From contig JACJZQ010000011.1 in assembly GCA_020635495.1 (NCBI GenBank), positions 73,656 through 137,655 on the forward strand: 64,000 nucleotides of DNA, given 5' to 3'. Under the pieces are notes generated by a model. The model was not told the DNA's origin. It searched no databases and saw only the letters and a program-made list of their open reading frames with translations. Made by a program: the position numbers and the translations under genes. This DNA comes from Flavobacteriales bacterium. GTDB lineage: Bacteria > Bacteroidota > Bacteroidia > UBA10329. This document shows positions 46,948 through 55,129 of the stretch, piece after piece; positions within the stretch are counted from its first letter, which is position 1, and each line of letters starts with the position of its first letter.

Positions 46948-47895
46948 CTATTGACTTTTTGAAACTTTTGGTGCAATATATGAGCCTCGGAAGACCTTTG
47001 TTACAACATCGAAATATAGGTCTATTCTCCCAAGTTTAATTCCTGCCCATCCAACCTGACAGACCATTACATTCTGCCCTGATCTGTTGATGAAATAAGA
47101 GGGCTCATCCAAGAAAGTATGGGTGTGTCCACCAAGGATGATATCAACATTTTGACTGTTTTCGGCTACGTGTTTATCGCAGATCCGTTGTTGATCAAAA
47201 TTGTATTTCTCTGCATTGTAGTCGTACCCTAGGTGAGACAGGCAGACAACAAGGTCGCACCCCATTTCATTTTTCAGTAAATCGGCCTGCTTGTTGGCTT
47301 CTGCAATGGGGTCGTGGTAACGCACATCTCCGTAAAGCCTGGGATTGACCAGCCCTTCCAACTCTATTCCCAAACCGAACACCCCGATCTTCAATCCATC
47401 CATTTCAAAAACCTTGTTCTTCAAAGTGGTTTCTGAGAGTGGAGTGCCAGAAAGCTCATAGTTTGAGTTGATGAACGGAAATCTGGCATGTGGCAGTTGC
47501 TTCATCAATCCTTCAATTCCATTATCGAAATCGTGGTTGCCATAGGTTGCGGCATCGTAGCCCATTTCGCTCATCAGTTTGAACTCCAACTCGCCACCGT
47601 AATAATTGAAGTAGGGCGTTCCTTGAAAAATGTCGCCACTGTCAAACAGTAGCACGTTTTTTTCTTGGTTCCTGATCTGTTTCACCATTTCTGCCCTGCG
47701 GGCGAAACCACCCAAACCTGGATATTTGCCATCCGAGGTCGGAAATGGGTCTATTCTACTGTGAACATCATTGGTGTGCAAGATGGTCAGTTTCCGAATT
47801 CCGAATTCACCCAAATTGCAAGAAGACATACCGCCTAATGCCCCGACCGAAAGACTGGCCAAAGCCGAACGTTTTATGAAGCTTCTTCTGTTCAT
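46948..47895 (-). CDS. Calcineurin-like metallophosphatase, catalytic domain of a split 5'-nucleotidase
   Basis: A 315-residue exported phosphoesterase. The N-terminus NRRSFIKRS is a twin-arginine signal and is followed by a cysteine in GGMSSC that may be lipidated. The metal site is complete: TILHTNDVHSRI, LLFDSGDIFQGTP, TYGNHDFDNG, VVCLSHLGYD and ILGGHTHTF. It is the N-terminal half of UshA-like 5'-nucleotidases, while the substrate-recognition C-terminal half is encoded 2 bp upstream as a separate protein. A run of nine T follows the stop on the sense strand and may aid termination. Confidence 0.92.
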   Translation of the reverse strand: MNRRSFIKRSALASLSVGALGGMSSCNLGEFGIRKLTILHTNDVHSRIDPFPTSDGKYPGLGGFARRAEMVKQIRNQEKNVLLFDSGDIFQGTPYFNYYGGELEFKLMSEMGYDAATYGNHDFDNGIEGLMKQLPHARFPFINSNYELSGTPLSETTLKNKVFEMDGLKIGVFGLGIELEGLVNPRLYGDVRYHDPIAEANKQADLLKNEMGCDLVVCLSHLGYDYNAEKYNFDQQRICDKHVAENSQNVDIILGGHTHTFLDEPSYFINRSGQNVMVCQVGWAGIKLGRIDLYFDVVTKVFRGSYIAPKVSKSQ

Positions 47896-47897
47896 GC

Positions 47898-48629
47898 TTA
47901 GAATTTCACCACGGCAATTCGTCCATCCAATGTTGATTCAAGTTTCTGGCCGGTCAAGCCTTTCACTCTGAAATCATCAATTATCGCATCTCTGATCTTG
48001 ATTCCCGTTCGAATCCTTCCCAATGGGTCTTTGAAAAAGTCCATCTTATCACCGCCATCAGCCAAATAATCGCTGGTCACTACGTACAGATATTCTTCTA
48101 CTTCAGCCTCATCAGAAAGCTTGTAGTTCACGTTTCCTTTGGCATTTGCCACCGAAACATCTATACCCGAAACTGGCTGCCCCCCAACTTTCTGAAGATA
48201 GCCGAGCATTTCTTCAACCTTTTCAGGAGAGAGCTTTACCACATCCAATTCATTCTCAAAGGGCATCAGTTCAAACACTTTCCCTACGGTAATTGGTCCC
48301 TCGGGTAGATCAACTCGCAATCCTCCAATATTTATGAGACATATTAAAGGTCTTATGGAGTCTGGCATCTCAATCAACGCTCTTTCAAGAAGAAGGTCGG
48401 CAATGAGATTTCCGAGGGTGCTTTCGGGAATTCCTCGTGTTAGTTCAGTTGCATTCTCAACCAGAACGGTGTTCATGCTCAGTTCCAAACTATCACGGTA
48501 AGGATCGATCATGGTTGCGACAATAGTTTCTCCAGTAATCGAGTCATTCATTTCAATGGCCGTGTATTCAGGAACCGCATCCCGAGAACCGCAAGCAACC
48601 AGAAGAAGAGCAATCCAGAAATATCGCAT
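47898..48629 (-). CDS. 5'-nucleotidase C-terminal domain lipoprotein (split partner)
   Basis: A 243-residue lipoprotein (RYFWIALLLVAC, cysteine 13). ESTLGNLIADLLLERAL, INIGGLRVDLPEGPITVGKVFELMPFENEL and YLYVVTSDYLADGGDKMDFF are the conserved substrate-binding segments of the 5_nucleotid_C domain. It has no metal-binding residues of its own, so it should work with the catalytic protein encoded 2 bp downstream to hydrolyse nucleotides or UDP-sugars outside the inner membrane. It is divergent from the thioesterase gene. Confidence 0.92.
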   Translation of the reverse strand: MRYFWIALLLVACGSRDAVPEYTAIEMNDSITGETIVATMIDPYRDSLELSMNTVLVENATELTRGIPESTLGNLIADLLLERALIEMPDSIRPLICLINIGGLRVDLPEGPITVGKVFELMPFENELDVVKLSPEKVEEMLGYLQKVGGQPVSGIDVSVANAKGNVNYKLSDEAEVEEYLYVVTSDYLADGGDKMDFFKDPLGRIRTGIKIRDAIIDDFRVKGLTGQKLESTLDGRIAVVKF

Positions 48630-48641
48630 GGCACAAGTTTA

Positions 48642-48659
48642 CAGAACATGTAGGTTCTG
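48642..48659. promoter_or_regulatory. Inverted repeat in the divergent nucleotidase-thioesterase spacer
   Basis: CAGAAC (48642-48647), 6-nt spacer, GTTCTG (48654-48659). It lies 13 bp before the lipoprotein ATG and 40 bp before the thioesterase start, a position suited to an operator; it could also be chance. Confidence 0.3.
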
Positions 48660-48698
48660 CATCCTCAGAAAATGACAATTAATAATACCTTAAGCCAC

Positions 48699-49109
48699 AT
48701 GTTTGAACATCAGACCAAAATCCGGACACGTTATTCGGAAGTTGACAGAATGGGCTACGTCTATTATGGCAATTACGCCACCTATTTTGAGGTTGGCAGG
48801 GTAGAAGCCATGCGCGTTTTGGGAATCAGCTATGCCGAGTTGGAAGAGCAGGGAATTATGATGCCAGTTATCCGATACGAGATCAATTACCGAAAGCCAG
48901 CGTTTTATGATGAAGAACTGACCATTACAACGCGGGTCAGAAAAGTGCCTCGTTCCAGAATAGAATTCGAGTATGAAACGCACAACTCGAAAGGAGAATT
49001 GCTCAATTCTGCCATGACCGAACTTGTTTTTGTAGACAGTAAAACCATGAAACCGCAGCGGGCTCCACAGGTAATTGTAGATGCGGCCAATAAGTATCTG
49101 AACTCTTAG
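48699..49109 (+). CDS. Hotdog-fold acyl-CoA thioesterase (YbgC/4HBT-like)
   Basis: About 136 residues from the ATG at 48699; an ATG at 48672 would add nine residues not seen in the family. The motif RTRYSEVDRMGYVYYGNYATYFEVGR holds the catalytic Asp and the hotdog helix, and PVIRYEINYRKPAFYDEELTI the central strand. It hydrolyses acyl-CoA thioesters in the cytoplasm; chain-length preference is unknown. Its last 4 bp overlap the stop of the convergent M42 peptidase gene. Confidence 0.9.
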   Translation: MFEHQTKIRTRYSEVDRMGYVYYGNYATYFEVGRVEAMRVLGISYAELEEQGIMMPVIRYEINYRKPAFYDEELTITTRVRKVPRSRIEFEYETHNSKGELLNSAMTELVFVDSKTMKPQRAPQVIVDAANKYLNS

Positions 49110-50023
49110 AGCTCTTTCATCAGTACATTATACAAGGAGGTCATTGCCTCAATATCCTTCTTGTTTACGATTTCATCTGGAGAATGAACATTGTCTTCTG
49201 GAGCGCCAACAAAAACCCACTCCCATGGGTACGGTGAGGCCTGAAGTTCTAATCCGTCACTGCCACCAGCACCTTCCACCTCTAACTGGTAAGGTATGTT
49301 GCATTGCTTGGCGATGTCGATCACACGTTCTAGATAAACTCTTCTTGGTAGGCCTCGGTCTCGCATGGAAATAGCAACACCTTTTCCTGGTCTGACGCCT
49401 TCGGTTACCCAAGTAATATCTGAGATGATGGCTTGGCGTACGCCATATTTCTCTTGAATGAACTTGCCTAAGTACGAAACGGCACCTCCACCGTGCTCCT
49501 CTCTAGTGCTGAAAACGATGATGCCTTCTTCCAATGTTTCGGCAACTTTTAGTGCATTCCAAACGCCTAAGCGGTTGTCCATGTAGCAGCATTGCACCGT
49601 GCTATCCGTTTCGCGCCATTCAGGTCTGAAAGTGAGGTTGGTGCCACGGTCAATTTCACGCTCGAATTTGTATCCGAACTCAGACTTGTCCTTGTTCACT
49701 TTCAGTTTGCACTCAATTTCTCCTTCAGAATCTGAGCCTACCAATCGAATACCTTTCTGTAAAACAGGGCCACCCACCTTGACCAATTGTTTGCCGTATC
49801 GAGCTGTGAAACCTATGCTATCCATGTGCGCAAAAATGGCCGTGCGAGGTTTTTTTCCGAATACTAGAACGATGTTCTCGTGGAACTCATCACCAGCATG
49901 AATAGTTGGTTTTACTTTCCAGTTTTTTTCTGTCTCACCGATGTATCTGAGCACGAAATCGGTCATGGCGCGCTCATCGCCACTAACAGCACGAATAGCG
50001 CAGAGTTGTTTCAACAATTCCAA
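49106..50023 (-). CDS. M42/M20-like zinc aminopeptidase
   Basis: A 305-residue metallopeptidase. Metal ligands are visible in AIFAHMDSIGF (His-x-Asp), CYMDNRLGVW (bridging Asp), FSTREEHGGGAV (Glu-Glu catalytic pair) and the C-terminal DNVHSPDEIV histidine. This order matches the co-catalytic zinc peptidases of M42. It has no signal peptide, so it probably trims peptides in the cytoplasm. It starts 86 bp before the DivIC stop on the minus strand and converges with the thioesterase. Confidence 0.88.
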   Translation of the reverse strand: MELLKQLCAIRAVSGDERAMTDFVLRYIGETEKNWKVKPTIHAGDEFHENIVLVFGKKPRTAIFAHMDSIGFTARYGKQLVKVGGPVLQKGIRLVGSDSEGEIECKLKVNKDKSEFGYKFEREIDRGTNLTFRPEWRETDSTVQCCYMDNRLGVWNALKVAETLEEGIIVFSTREEHGGGAVSYLGKFIQEKYGVRQAIISDITWVTEGVRPGKGVAISMRDRGLPRRVYLERVIDIAKQCNIPYQLEVEGAGGSDGLELQASPYPWEWVFVGAPEDNVHSPDEIVNKKDIEAMTSLYNVLMKEL

Positions 50024-50079
50024 TTGAATCGATTTAAAATGAAGAATGAAAAATTATGAATGAAGAACGAAGGTGCGGC

Positions 50080-50394
50080 TTATTCCTCAACCGCAAAAAC
50101 AAAGATGTCTTCGTTTTCTTTTTTCATCAGGTATCGCTCTCGGGCAAATTTTTCGAGTAGCTCCTTGTCGTTCTGTAGTAGCTTAAGGTCTTCAGCACTT
50201 TGGTTGATCTCCTGCACGTAATGCTCTTTGTCAACCTCCAATTCTGCCAACTTCAATCGGTTTTCCACCTGAGAAATGAAGTTGTTCTCGTCAAAAAAGG
50301 TCATCCACACCAGGAAAATCAGAATGGTCATGATGTACTTGTTCCGTGCATACGGATACAAGAATTGACCTATTGCTCTGATTTTGTCCATCAA
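50080..50394 (-). CDS. Septum formation initiator family protein (FtsB/DivIC-like)
   Basis: A 104-residue bitopic protein. One membrane helix (YIMTILIFLVWMTFF) is followed by a periplasmic coiled coil (VENRLKLAELEVDKEHYVQEINQSAEDLKLLQNDKELLEKFAR) and the family ending ERYLMKKENEDIFVF. FtsB and DivIC link FtsL and FtsQ at the division septum. No other division genes adjoin it, but the SPOR amidase in this window would act at the same site. Confidence 0.92.
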   Translation of the reverse strand: MMDKIRAIGQFLYPYARNKYIMTILIFLVWMTFFDENNFISQVENRLKLAELEVDKEHYVQEINQSAEDLKLLQNDKELLEKFARERYLMKKENEDIFVFAVEE

Positions 50395-50467
50395 TCCAAA
50401 GATAGACCAACGAGAAGTGCCTGTACAAACTTGGAGATGGGTTTTTGAACAGTAAATTGTTCAATGG

Positions 50468-51451
50468 TTATTTCCACCCGATCTCACTCAATTTGAACCT
50501 GAAATCGCTATTAACTCGGTCCTTTTCTACATCGTAATTCTTGAAATGGATGTAAGGGTCAGCTGTCCAATGCACCTCGATAATTGGCGCTGAATGAATG
50601 GTCTTGTCGGCCTTCATTGAACGGTTGGTGGCAATGCCCGGAACTTCATTCTTATTGATGCCCGCAGCCATTATCTCAAACGTTTTGTAATCAACGTTGG
50701 AAGGGCTGTGCAACACTTCTACGTAATGCTGATCTCCAGTTACAAACACAATATTTTGGGCTCCTGTTGATTTTATAAGATCGAACAATCTTTCACGGGA
50801 CTTTCCGAGTTTGATCCATGCTTCCCAACGTGTAGGCTTATTTAGCAGAACTTGGTATCCACACAGAATAAAACGCAGGTCGGCAGGCTTTTTCAGTTCT
50901 GATTCCAGGAATTTCCATTGGTTTTCGCCCAGTGCATCAGCCTCTGGACCTGGGTCGTCTCGGTTAAAGCGTCCGTCAAGCATTATGAACTGAATGACCT
51001 TTCCGTTCGGTTGCTTCTCCAATTTGGCGTAGTAGATGCCATCTCTCTCAGAGGGAATTTCATTCTCCAACCGCCAAAATTTACGGTGTATCTGTTTGCT
51101 CTCTTCTTTGAATACGTAGTCCTTTCCTGCATCATTCAATCCATAATCGTGGTCATCCCACGTTACCATGTACTTAGAGTTGTCTCGAAGCTTTTTGTAG
51201 CCGTCTTTGTTCTCTAAAACCTCCAATTGCCGTTGAATATGCTGTGGGTCGGTTTCCGTATCGGCATAAACATTATCGCCTATCCAAATACTATAGTCAG
51301 GTTGAAGTTTATCTGCGAAGTATGGGATGGCAGGTGCGGGCGAACCTTGATTATGACATCCGAGCACGGCAATTTTGGTAACAGCATCATCCTGTGCCAT
51401 GGCATTGACAAAGAGGATGCTAATTATAGTACACAGTAGTGGATGTTTCAT
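50468..51451 (-). CDS. PhoD-like alkaline phosphatase / phosphodiesterase
   Basis: About 327 residues from the ATG at 51451, where a signal peptide begins (KHPLLCTIISILFVNAMA, then QDDAV); an upstream start at 51487 would add 12 residues. The metal-binding signatures of the PhoD family are IWIGDNVYADTET, VTWDDHDYGLNDAG and VFVTGDQHYVEVL. It acts in the periplasm or outside, releasing phosphate from organic esters. It is about 70 bp upstream of the divIC gene on the same strand. Substrate range is not visible. Confidence 0.9.
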   Translation of the reverse strand: MKHPLLCTIISILFVNAMAQDDAVTKIAVLGCHNQGSPAPAIPYFADKLQPDYSIWIGDNVYADTETDPQHIQRQLEVLENKDGYKKLRDNSKYMVTWDDHDYGLNDAGKDYVFKEESKQIHRKFWRLENEIPSERDGIYYAKLEKQPNGKVIQFIMLDGRFNRDDPGPEADALGENQWKFLESELKKPADLRFILCGYQVLLNKPTRWEAWIKLGKSRERLFDLIKSTGAQNIVFVTGDQHYVEVLHSPSNVDYKTFEIMAAGINKNEVPGIATNRSMKADKTIHSAPIIEVHWTADPYIHFKNYDVEKDRVNSDFRFKLSEIGWK

Positions 51452-51541
51452 TTCTTGAATTTGAAGCCAATTTAGATGCAAACCCAATATGCAAAGTGAA
51501 CTAAATATGAAATATTGCCTTCCGCTGTTCGTTCATTAGAT

Positions 51542-51679
51542 ATGAACCAAATGAAATCCATATCAATTGCTTTGCTGATTCTGTCAGGTATTGCATTGCT
51601 GAGTTCTTGTGCGAGCACACATCATGCACGTAAATGCAACGGGCAAAGAGCTATTCAGACACCAATGGGGCCTATGTGA
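51542..51679 (+). CDS. Tiny lipoprotein (45 residues)
   Basis: A short frame from ATG 51542 to TGA 51679. Residues 1-22 form a textbook type II signal (QMKSISIALLILSGIALLSSC, cysteine 23), and the 22-residue mature part has ASTHHARKCNGQRAIQTPMGPM, with two further histidines and one cysteine. The clear lipobox makes a chance frame unlikely. It lies upstream of the SulP-carbonic anhydrase cluster. A His/Cys motif could bind a metal, but function is unknown. Confidence 0.65.
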   Translation: MNQMKSISIALLILSGIALLSSCASTHHARKCNGQRAIQTPMGPM

Positions 51680-51722
51680 TCGGGAAACTGAACATAAATT
51701 CTTATTATGGCGTTCATAAAGG

Positions 51723-51730
51723 TATCTTTG
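51723..51730 (+). promoter_or_regulatory. TAnnTTTG -7 promoter motif for the SulP cluster
   Basis: TATCTTTG, ending 19 nt before the TTG at 51750. It probably drives the small protein gene and perhaps SulP and carbonic anhydrase. Confidence 0.5.
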
Positions 51731-51749
51731 GCCTTACCATCGAATTGAA

Positions 51750-52055
51750 TTGAACAGAATCATTGCCATAATTCTTTGTCTCGCCTTGGCGCTACCAACG
51801 TTAGAGTCGGTAGTGGTGGAGTTGGGATTTTTAGACCAAATCGATCTCTGCACTTTGGACCGTAGTGAGTCTGAAACAGAGAACAACGAGACGGAGAAAG
51901 AAGATAAAGACCAGAAAGAGAAGGAATTGTTCATGCTTCTTCATTGGTCGGCCGTGGTTCGGTCTTCAAGTAAGCACCTGCTGCTTCTTGAGAACCGGAG
52001 GTATGAATCAATGACCTTTGATATTCCATCACCTCCTCCAGATCACCTTTCATGA
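51750..52055 (+). CDS. Small membrane-anchored or secreted protein with acidic middle, upstream of SulP
   Basis: A 101-residue protein starting at TTG 51750. An N-terminal hydrophobic stretch (RIIAIILCLALALPTLESVVV) serves as signal or anchor. The middle is a charged Glu/Lys/Asp segment (SESETENNETEKEDKDQKEK), then KELFMLLHWSAVV, and the end is proline-rich (FDIPSPPPDHLS). Not recognised. The plan resembles that of the small protein at 56075 that heads the RND operon. A 7-bp hairpin AGTATCC-AGTC-GGATACT (52063-52080) lies in the gap to SulP. Confidence 0.6.
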   Translation: MNRIIAIILCLALALPTLESVVVELGFLDQIDLCTLDRSESETENNETEKEDKDQKEKELFMLLHWSAVVRSSSKHLLLLENRRYESMTFDIPSPPPDHLS

Positions 52056-52158
52056 TCGTCTGAGTATCCAGTCGGATACTGATGCGTCTTTGCGTATCAC
52101 TCAAACAAATTTTCACCAATTATGGCCTCTAAAAGCGTAGGCTGAATTCAAGATTTTC

Positions 52159-53733
52159 ATGAAAGATTACATATCAAATTTGAGTACCGACATACCAGCA
52201 GGTATTGTCGTATTTTTTGTAGCTGTTCCGTTGTGTTTAGGAATTGCTCTTGCGTCTGGAGCCCCGCTCTTTTCTGGCATTATTGCCGGAATGGTTGGCG
52301 GCATCGTGGTGGGACTCCTCAGTGGTTCTCAGCTTGGAGTAAGTGGTCCGGCAGCGGGCTTGGCAGTAATTGTCCTTACCGCTATTCAGGATCTAGGTTC
52401 GTATGAGGTCTTTCTTATGGCCGTTGTACTTGCGGGTGTTTTTCAAATACTGCTTGGGGTGCTTCGAGCTGGTATCATCGGCTATTATTTTCCTTCTGCG
52501 GTTATAAAAGGAATGTTGGCGGCTATCGGAATCATCATCTTTTTGAAGCAGATTCCGCATGCGTTTGGTTATGATGCCGATTATGAAGGTGATCTTGATT
52601 TCTTCCAAGCCGATGGTCAGAACACTTTCTCAGAACTGTTCAATATGGTCGATTACATTTCTCCGGGAGCAACTTTGGTAGCATTCGTATCGCTGGCAAT
52701 TCTGATTCTTTGGGAGCAGTCTTTCATGAAGAAGATCAAGCTGTTTCAGATAATACAAGGCCCTATAGTTGCTGTTGTTGCAGGAATAGGTTTCAATCTG
52801 GCTTTTGCCGGAACCGATCTGGCAATTAATCATGAGCATACCGTAAACCTGCCAGTCTCCCAAGGACTCAATGGTTTTTTCGGTCAGTTTACTTTACCAG
52901 ATTTCGGAGCCGTTACAAACAGTAAAGTTTGGGTTGTTGCTCTTACCATGGCCATTGTAGCGAGTTTAGAAACCTTGCTCTGTGTTGAGGCTACAGATAA
53001 ACTTGACCCGCAAAAGCGAGTTACACCTACGAATCGTGAACTCTTGGCTCAAGGAATTGGCAATTCTGTTTCAGGTCTGATAGGTGGTTTGCCTGTAACT
53101 CAAGTCATAGTTCGGAGTTCTGCCAATATTCAATCTGGGGGTAAAACAAAGGTTTCTGCGGTATTCCATGGTCTTCTCATTTTATTCTCAGCAATGGCCA
53201 TTCCAAATTTGTTGAACCTTATTCCTTTATCAAGTTTGGCTGCCGTGTTACTTGTTGTCGGATTCAAACTGGCAAAGCCATCGTTATTCAAAGAGATGCT
53301 GAAAGCGGGTCGTATTCAATTCATTCCATTTATCGTAACAGTGGTAGGTATTGTTTTTACAGATCTGCTCATTGGAATTGCCTTGGGAATGGCGGTTGGT
53401 GTGTTCCATATCCTGTTTGAGAATTTGAAGACTTCGTATTTCTTGAAGCAGCATGAAGAAGGAGAATTGATAGTGATTGAATTATCAGAGCATGTTACGT
53501 TTCTGAATAAAGGTGCAGTACTCCAGTTTTTGGAGAATATAGAACCCGGACATGATGTTAAAATAGATGCCACACGCAGTGTTTTCGTTCACCCTGATGT
53601 GGTTGAGATCATTGATAACTTCGCCCAAAGCGAAAAGCACAAAAACGAGAAAATTGAGGTCATCGGACTAGACCCGGAGAAATCCAAGTATGAACGTCTG
53701 ACCATCAAAAAGCTTGTAAATCAAGCATCATAG
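52159..53733 (+). CDS. SulP-family anion transporter, probably bicarbonate
   Basis: A 524-residue permease. The N-terminal transport core has about 12-14 helices and the family motifs VPLCLGIALASGAPLFSGIIAG, GSQLGVSGPAAGLAV and SGLIGGLPVTQVIVRSSAN. The C-terminal cytoplasmic part (about 420-524: LIVIELSEHVTFLNKGAVLQFL, VKIDATRSVFVHPDV) is a STAS domain. The next gene, 28 bp on, encodes a beta-carbonic anhydrase, so bicarbonate is the most likely substrate, as in BicA-type systems, though sulfate cannot be excluded. Together they would balance cytoplasmic inorganic carbon or pH. Confidence 0.92.
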   Translation: MKDYISNLSTDIPAGIVVFFVAVPLCLGIALASGAPLFSGIIAGMVGGIVVGLLSGSQLGVSGPAAGLAVIVLTAIQDLGSYEVFLMAVVLAGVFQILLGVLRAGIIGYYFPSAVIKGMLAAIGIIIFLKQIPHAFGYDADYEGDLDFFQADGQNTFSELFNMVDYISPGATLVAFVSLAILILWEQSFMKKIKLFQIIQGPIVAVVAGIGFNLAFAGTDLAINHEHTVNLPVSQGLNGFFGQFTLPDFGAVTNSKVWVVALTMAIVASLETLLCVEATDKLDPQKRVTPTNRELLAQGIGNSVSGLIGGLPVTQVIVRSSANIQSGGKTKVSAVFHGLLILFSAMAIPNLLNLIPLSSLAAVLLVVGFKLAKPSLFKEMLKAGRIQFIPFIVTVVGIVFTDLLIGIALGMAVGVFHILFENLKTSYFLKQHEEGELIVIELSEHVTFLNKGAVLQFLENIEPGHDVKIDATRSVFVHPDVVEIIDNFAQSEKHKNEKIEVIGLDPEKSKYERLTIKKLVNQAS

Positions 53734-53761
53734 GATTTTAATCAAAGAAAAATAGAGCATT

Positions 53762-54400
53762 ATGGAATTTGCATTTTATAGAAAACTGATAGAAAACAAC
53801 AGAAAGTGGGTAGAGCAAAAACTAGGGGAAGACCCTGAGTTTTTTCAAAAATTAGCCGATGGTCAGCAACCACCGGTCCTATGGATAGGATGTGCAGATA
53901 GCCGCGTACCTGCCAATGAAATTATCGGTGCGCAACCAGGTGAAGTTTTCGTACACAGGAACATTGCCAACATGGTTGTACCAACCGATATGAACATGCT
54001 GAGTGTGTTGGATTATGCCGTTAACGTGCTCAAAGTGAGACACGTTATTGTCTGCGGACACTACGGTTGTGGTGGTGTGAAAGCAGCCATGACCAATAGC
54101 TCATTTGGTATTATTGATAACTGGATCCGCCACATTAAGGATGTGTACAGATTTCACAAAAGTGAGTTGGAGAACATTGCTGACGAAGACACGAGATTCA
54201 ATCGATTTGTTGAACTCAACGTTCAGGAGCAGGTTAAAGACCTGGCCAAAACGGCCATTGTTCAGAATGCGTGGAACAAAGGCCAGCAACTTCACCTGCA
54301 CGGATGGGTTTATGGCGTTGGCTCAGGAATCATCAAAGACCTTGAGGTTAATTTCAACGACAACTCATCGCTAGATGAAGTCTATAAGTTGAAGTTCTAA
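53762..54400 (+). CDS. Beta-carbonic anhydrase
   Basis: A 212-residue zinc enzyme for CO2/bicarbonate interconversion. The zinc-site motif LWIGCADSRVPANEI supplies Cys, Asp and Arg, VHRNIANMV is the conserved core, and VIVCGHYGCGGVKA gives the zinc His and second Cys. It has no signal peptide, so it is cytoplasmic. It follows the SulP gene by 28 bp and is probably cotranscribed; the transporter supplies or removes its product. A wobble-paired stem near 54422-54450 followed by TTTG may terminate the unit. Confidence 0.96.
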   Translation: MEFAFYRKLIENNRKWVEQKLGEDPEFFQKLADGQQPPVLWIGCADSRVPANEIIGAQPGEVFVHRNIANMVVPTDMNMLSVLDYAVNVLKVRHVIVCGHYGCGGVKAAMTNSSFGIIDNWIRHIKDVYRFHKSELENIADEDTRFNRFVELNVQEQVKDLAKTAIVQNAWNKGQQLHLHGWVYGVGSGIIKDLEVNFNDNSSLDEVYKLKF

Positions 54401-54456
54401 TAACACTAGTTGCTTGTTTAACCTGTAGTTGGCCTATGTCAGCTACGGGTTTGTAG

Positions 54457-54464
54457 TATCTTGG
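54457..54464 (+). promoter_or_regulatory. TAnnTTTG-like promoter motif for the HlyIII-family gene
   Basis: TATCTTGG, one mismatch from the consensus, ends 4 nt before the TTG start at 54469, the same spacing as at dapD and the hydrolase at 26678. Confidence 0.45.
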
Positions 54465-54468
54465 CAAC

Positions 54469-55113
54469 TTGGAAATCCCGTTAGTAACATACTCGCAAGC
54501 AGAAGAAAGAGCCAACACCATTTCTCATGTTGTGGGCTTTTTTCTAGGGTTAATAGCGGTTGTGTTTTTCTCCATTCAAGCATGGAATAAACTTTCGTTG
54601 ATCGGTAATGTGGGTGTATGGATCTATGGAATCACTTTACTCTGTGCTTTGGGCTCATCTAGCCTCTACCATGGTACGGTAGAAAAACGCCTGAAATTCC
54701 TCTACAAGAAACTTGATCACATTTGCATTTATCTGCTGATTTCGGGTAGCTACAGCATTCTGATACTCAATCGATTGTTGAATACAGAAGGCTACCTGTT
54801 TCTAGCTGCCTTGTGGGGAATGTCTGTCGTTGGAATCTGGTTCAAGGCCAGATATGTACACCGGTTCAAAGTGCTTTCAACCATCATGTACATCATCATG
54901 GGTTACATTTTCTTCGTGAACCCAACAGTTTTTGAGCAGGTTCTGAAGCCAGAGACCATCAGTTTGTTGACCATCTGTGGTGGAATTTATACCGTAGGTG
55001 CTGGGTTTTACCTCTGGAAATCGCAGAAGTGGACCCATTTCACGTGGCACATTCTGGTTCTGGTAGCCGCAGGATTTCACTTCTATGCGGTGTACACCGA
55101 GTTGCTCTCCTGA
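54469..55113 (+). CDS. Hemolysin III family (PAQR-like) membrane protein
   Basis: A 214-residue, seven-helix membrane protein. Family residues are visible: ANTISHVVGFFLG in helix 1, ALGSSSLYHGTVEKRLKFLYKKLDHICIYLLI with the conserved Ser, His and Asp, and KWTHFTWHILVLVAAGFHFYAVY with the C-terminal histidines that bind zinc in PAQR proteins. The name comes from a Bacillus cereus protein; a toxin role is not implied. It begins with TTG at 54469, the first start codon in frame, 68 bp after the carbonic anhydrase stop, and converges on the DUF2490 gene. Confidence 0.92.
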   Translation: MEIPLVTYSQAEERANTISHVVGFFLGLIAVVFFSIQAWNKLSLIGNVGVWIYGITLLCALGSSSLYHGTVEKRLKFLYKKLDHICIYLLISGSYSILILNRLLNTEGYLFLAALWGMSVVGIWFKARYVHRFKVLSTIMYIIMGYIFFVNPTVFEQVLKPETISLLTICGGIYTVGAGFYLWKSQKWTHFTWHILVLVAAGFHFYAVYTELLS

Positions 55114-55129
55114 ACGCGGTATGCCAGCT

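Noticed and set aside
54469..55113. Hemolysin III as a toxin
   Set aside because: It is a PAQR-like membrane protein with a zinc-site pattern; the name is historical and nothing indicates secretion or lysis.
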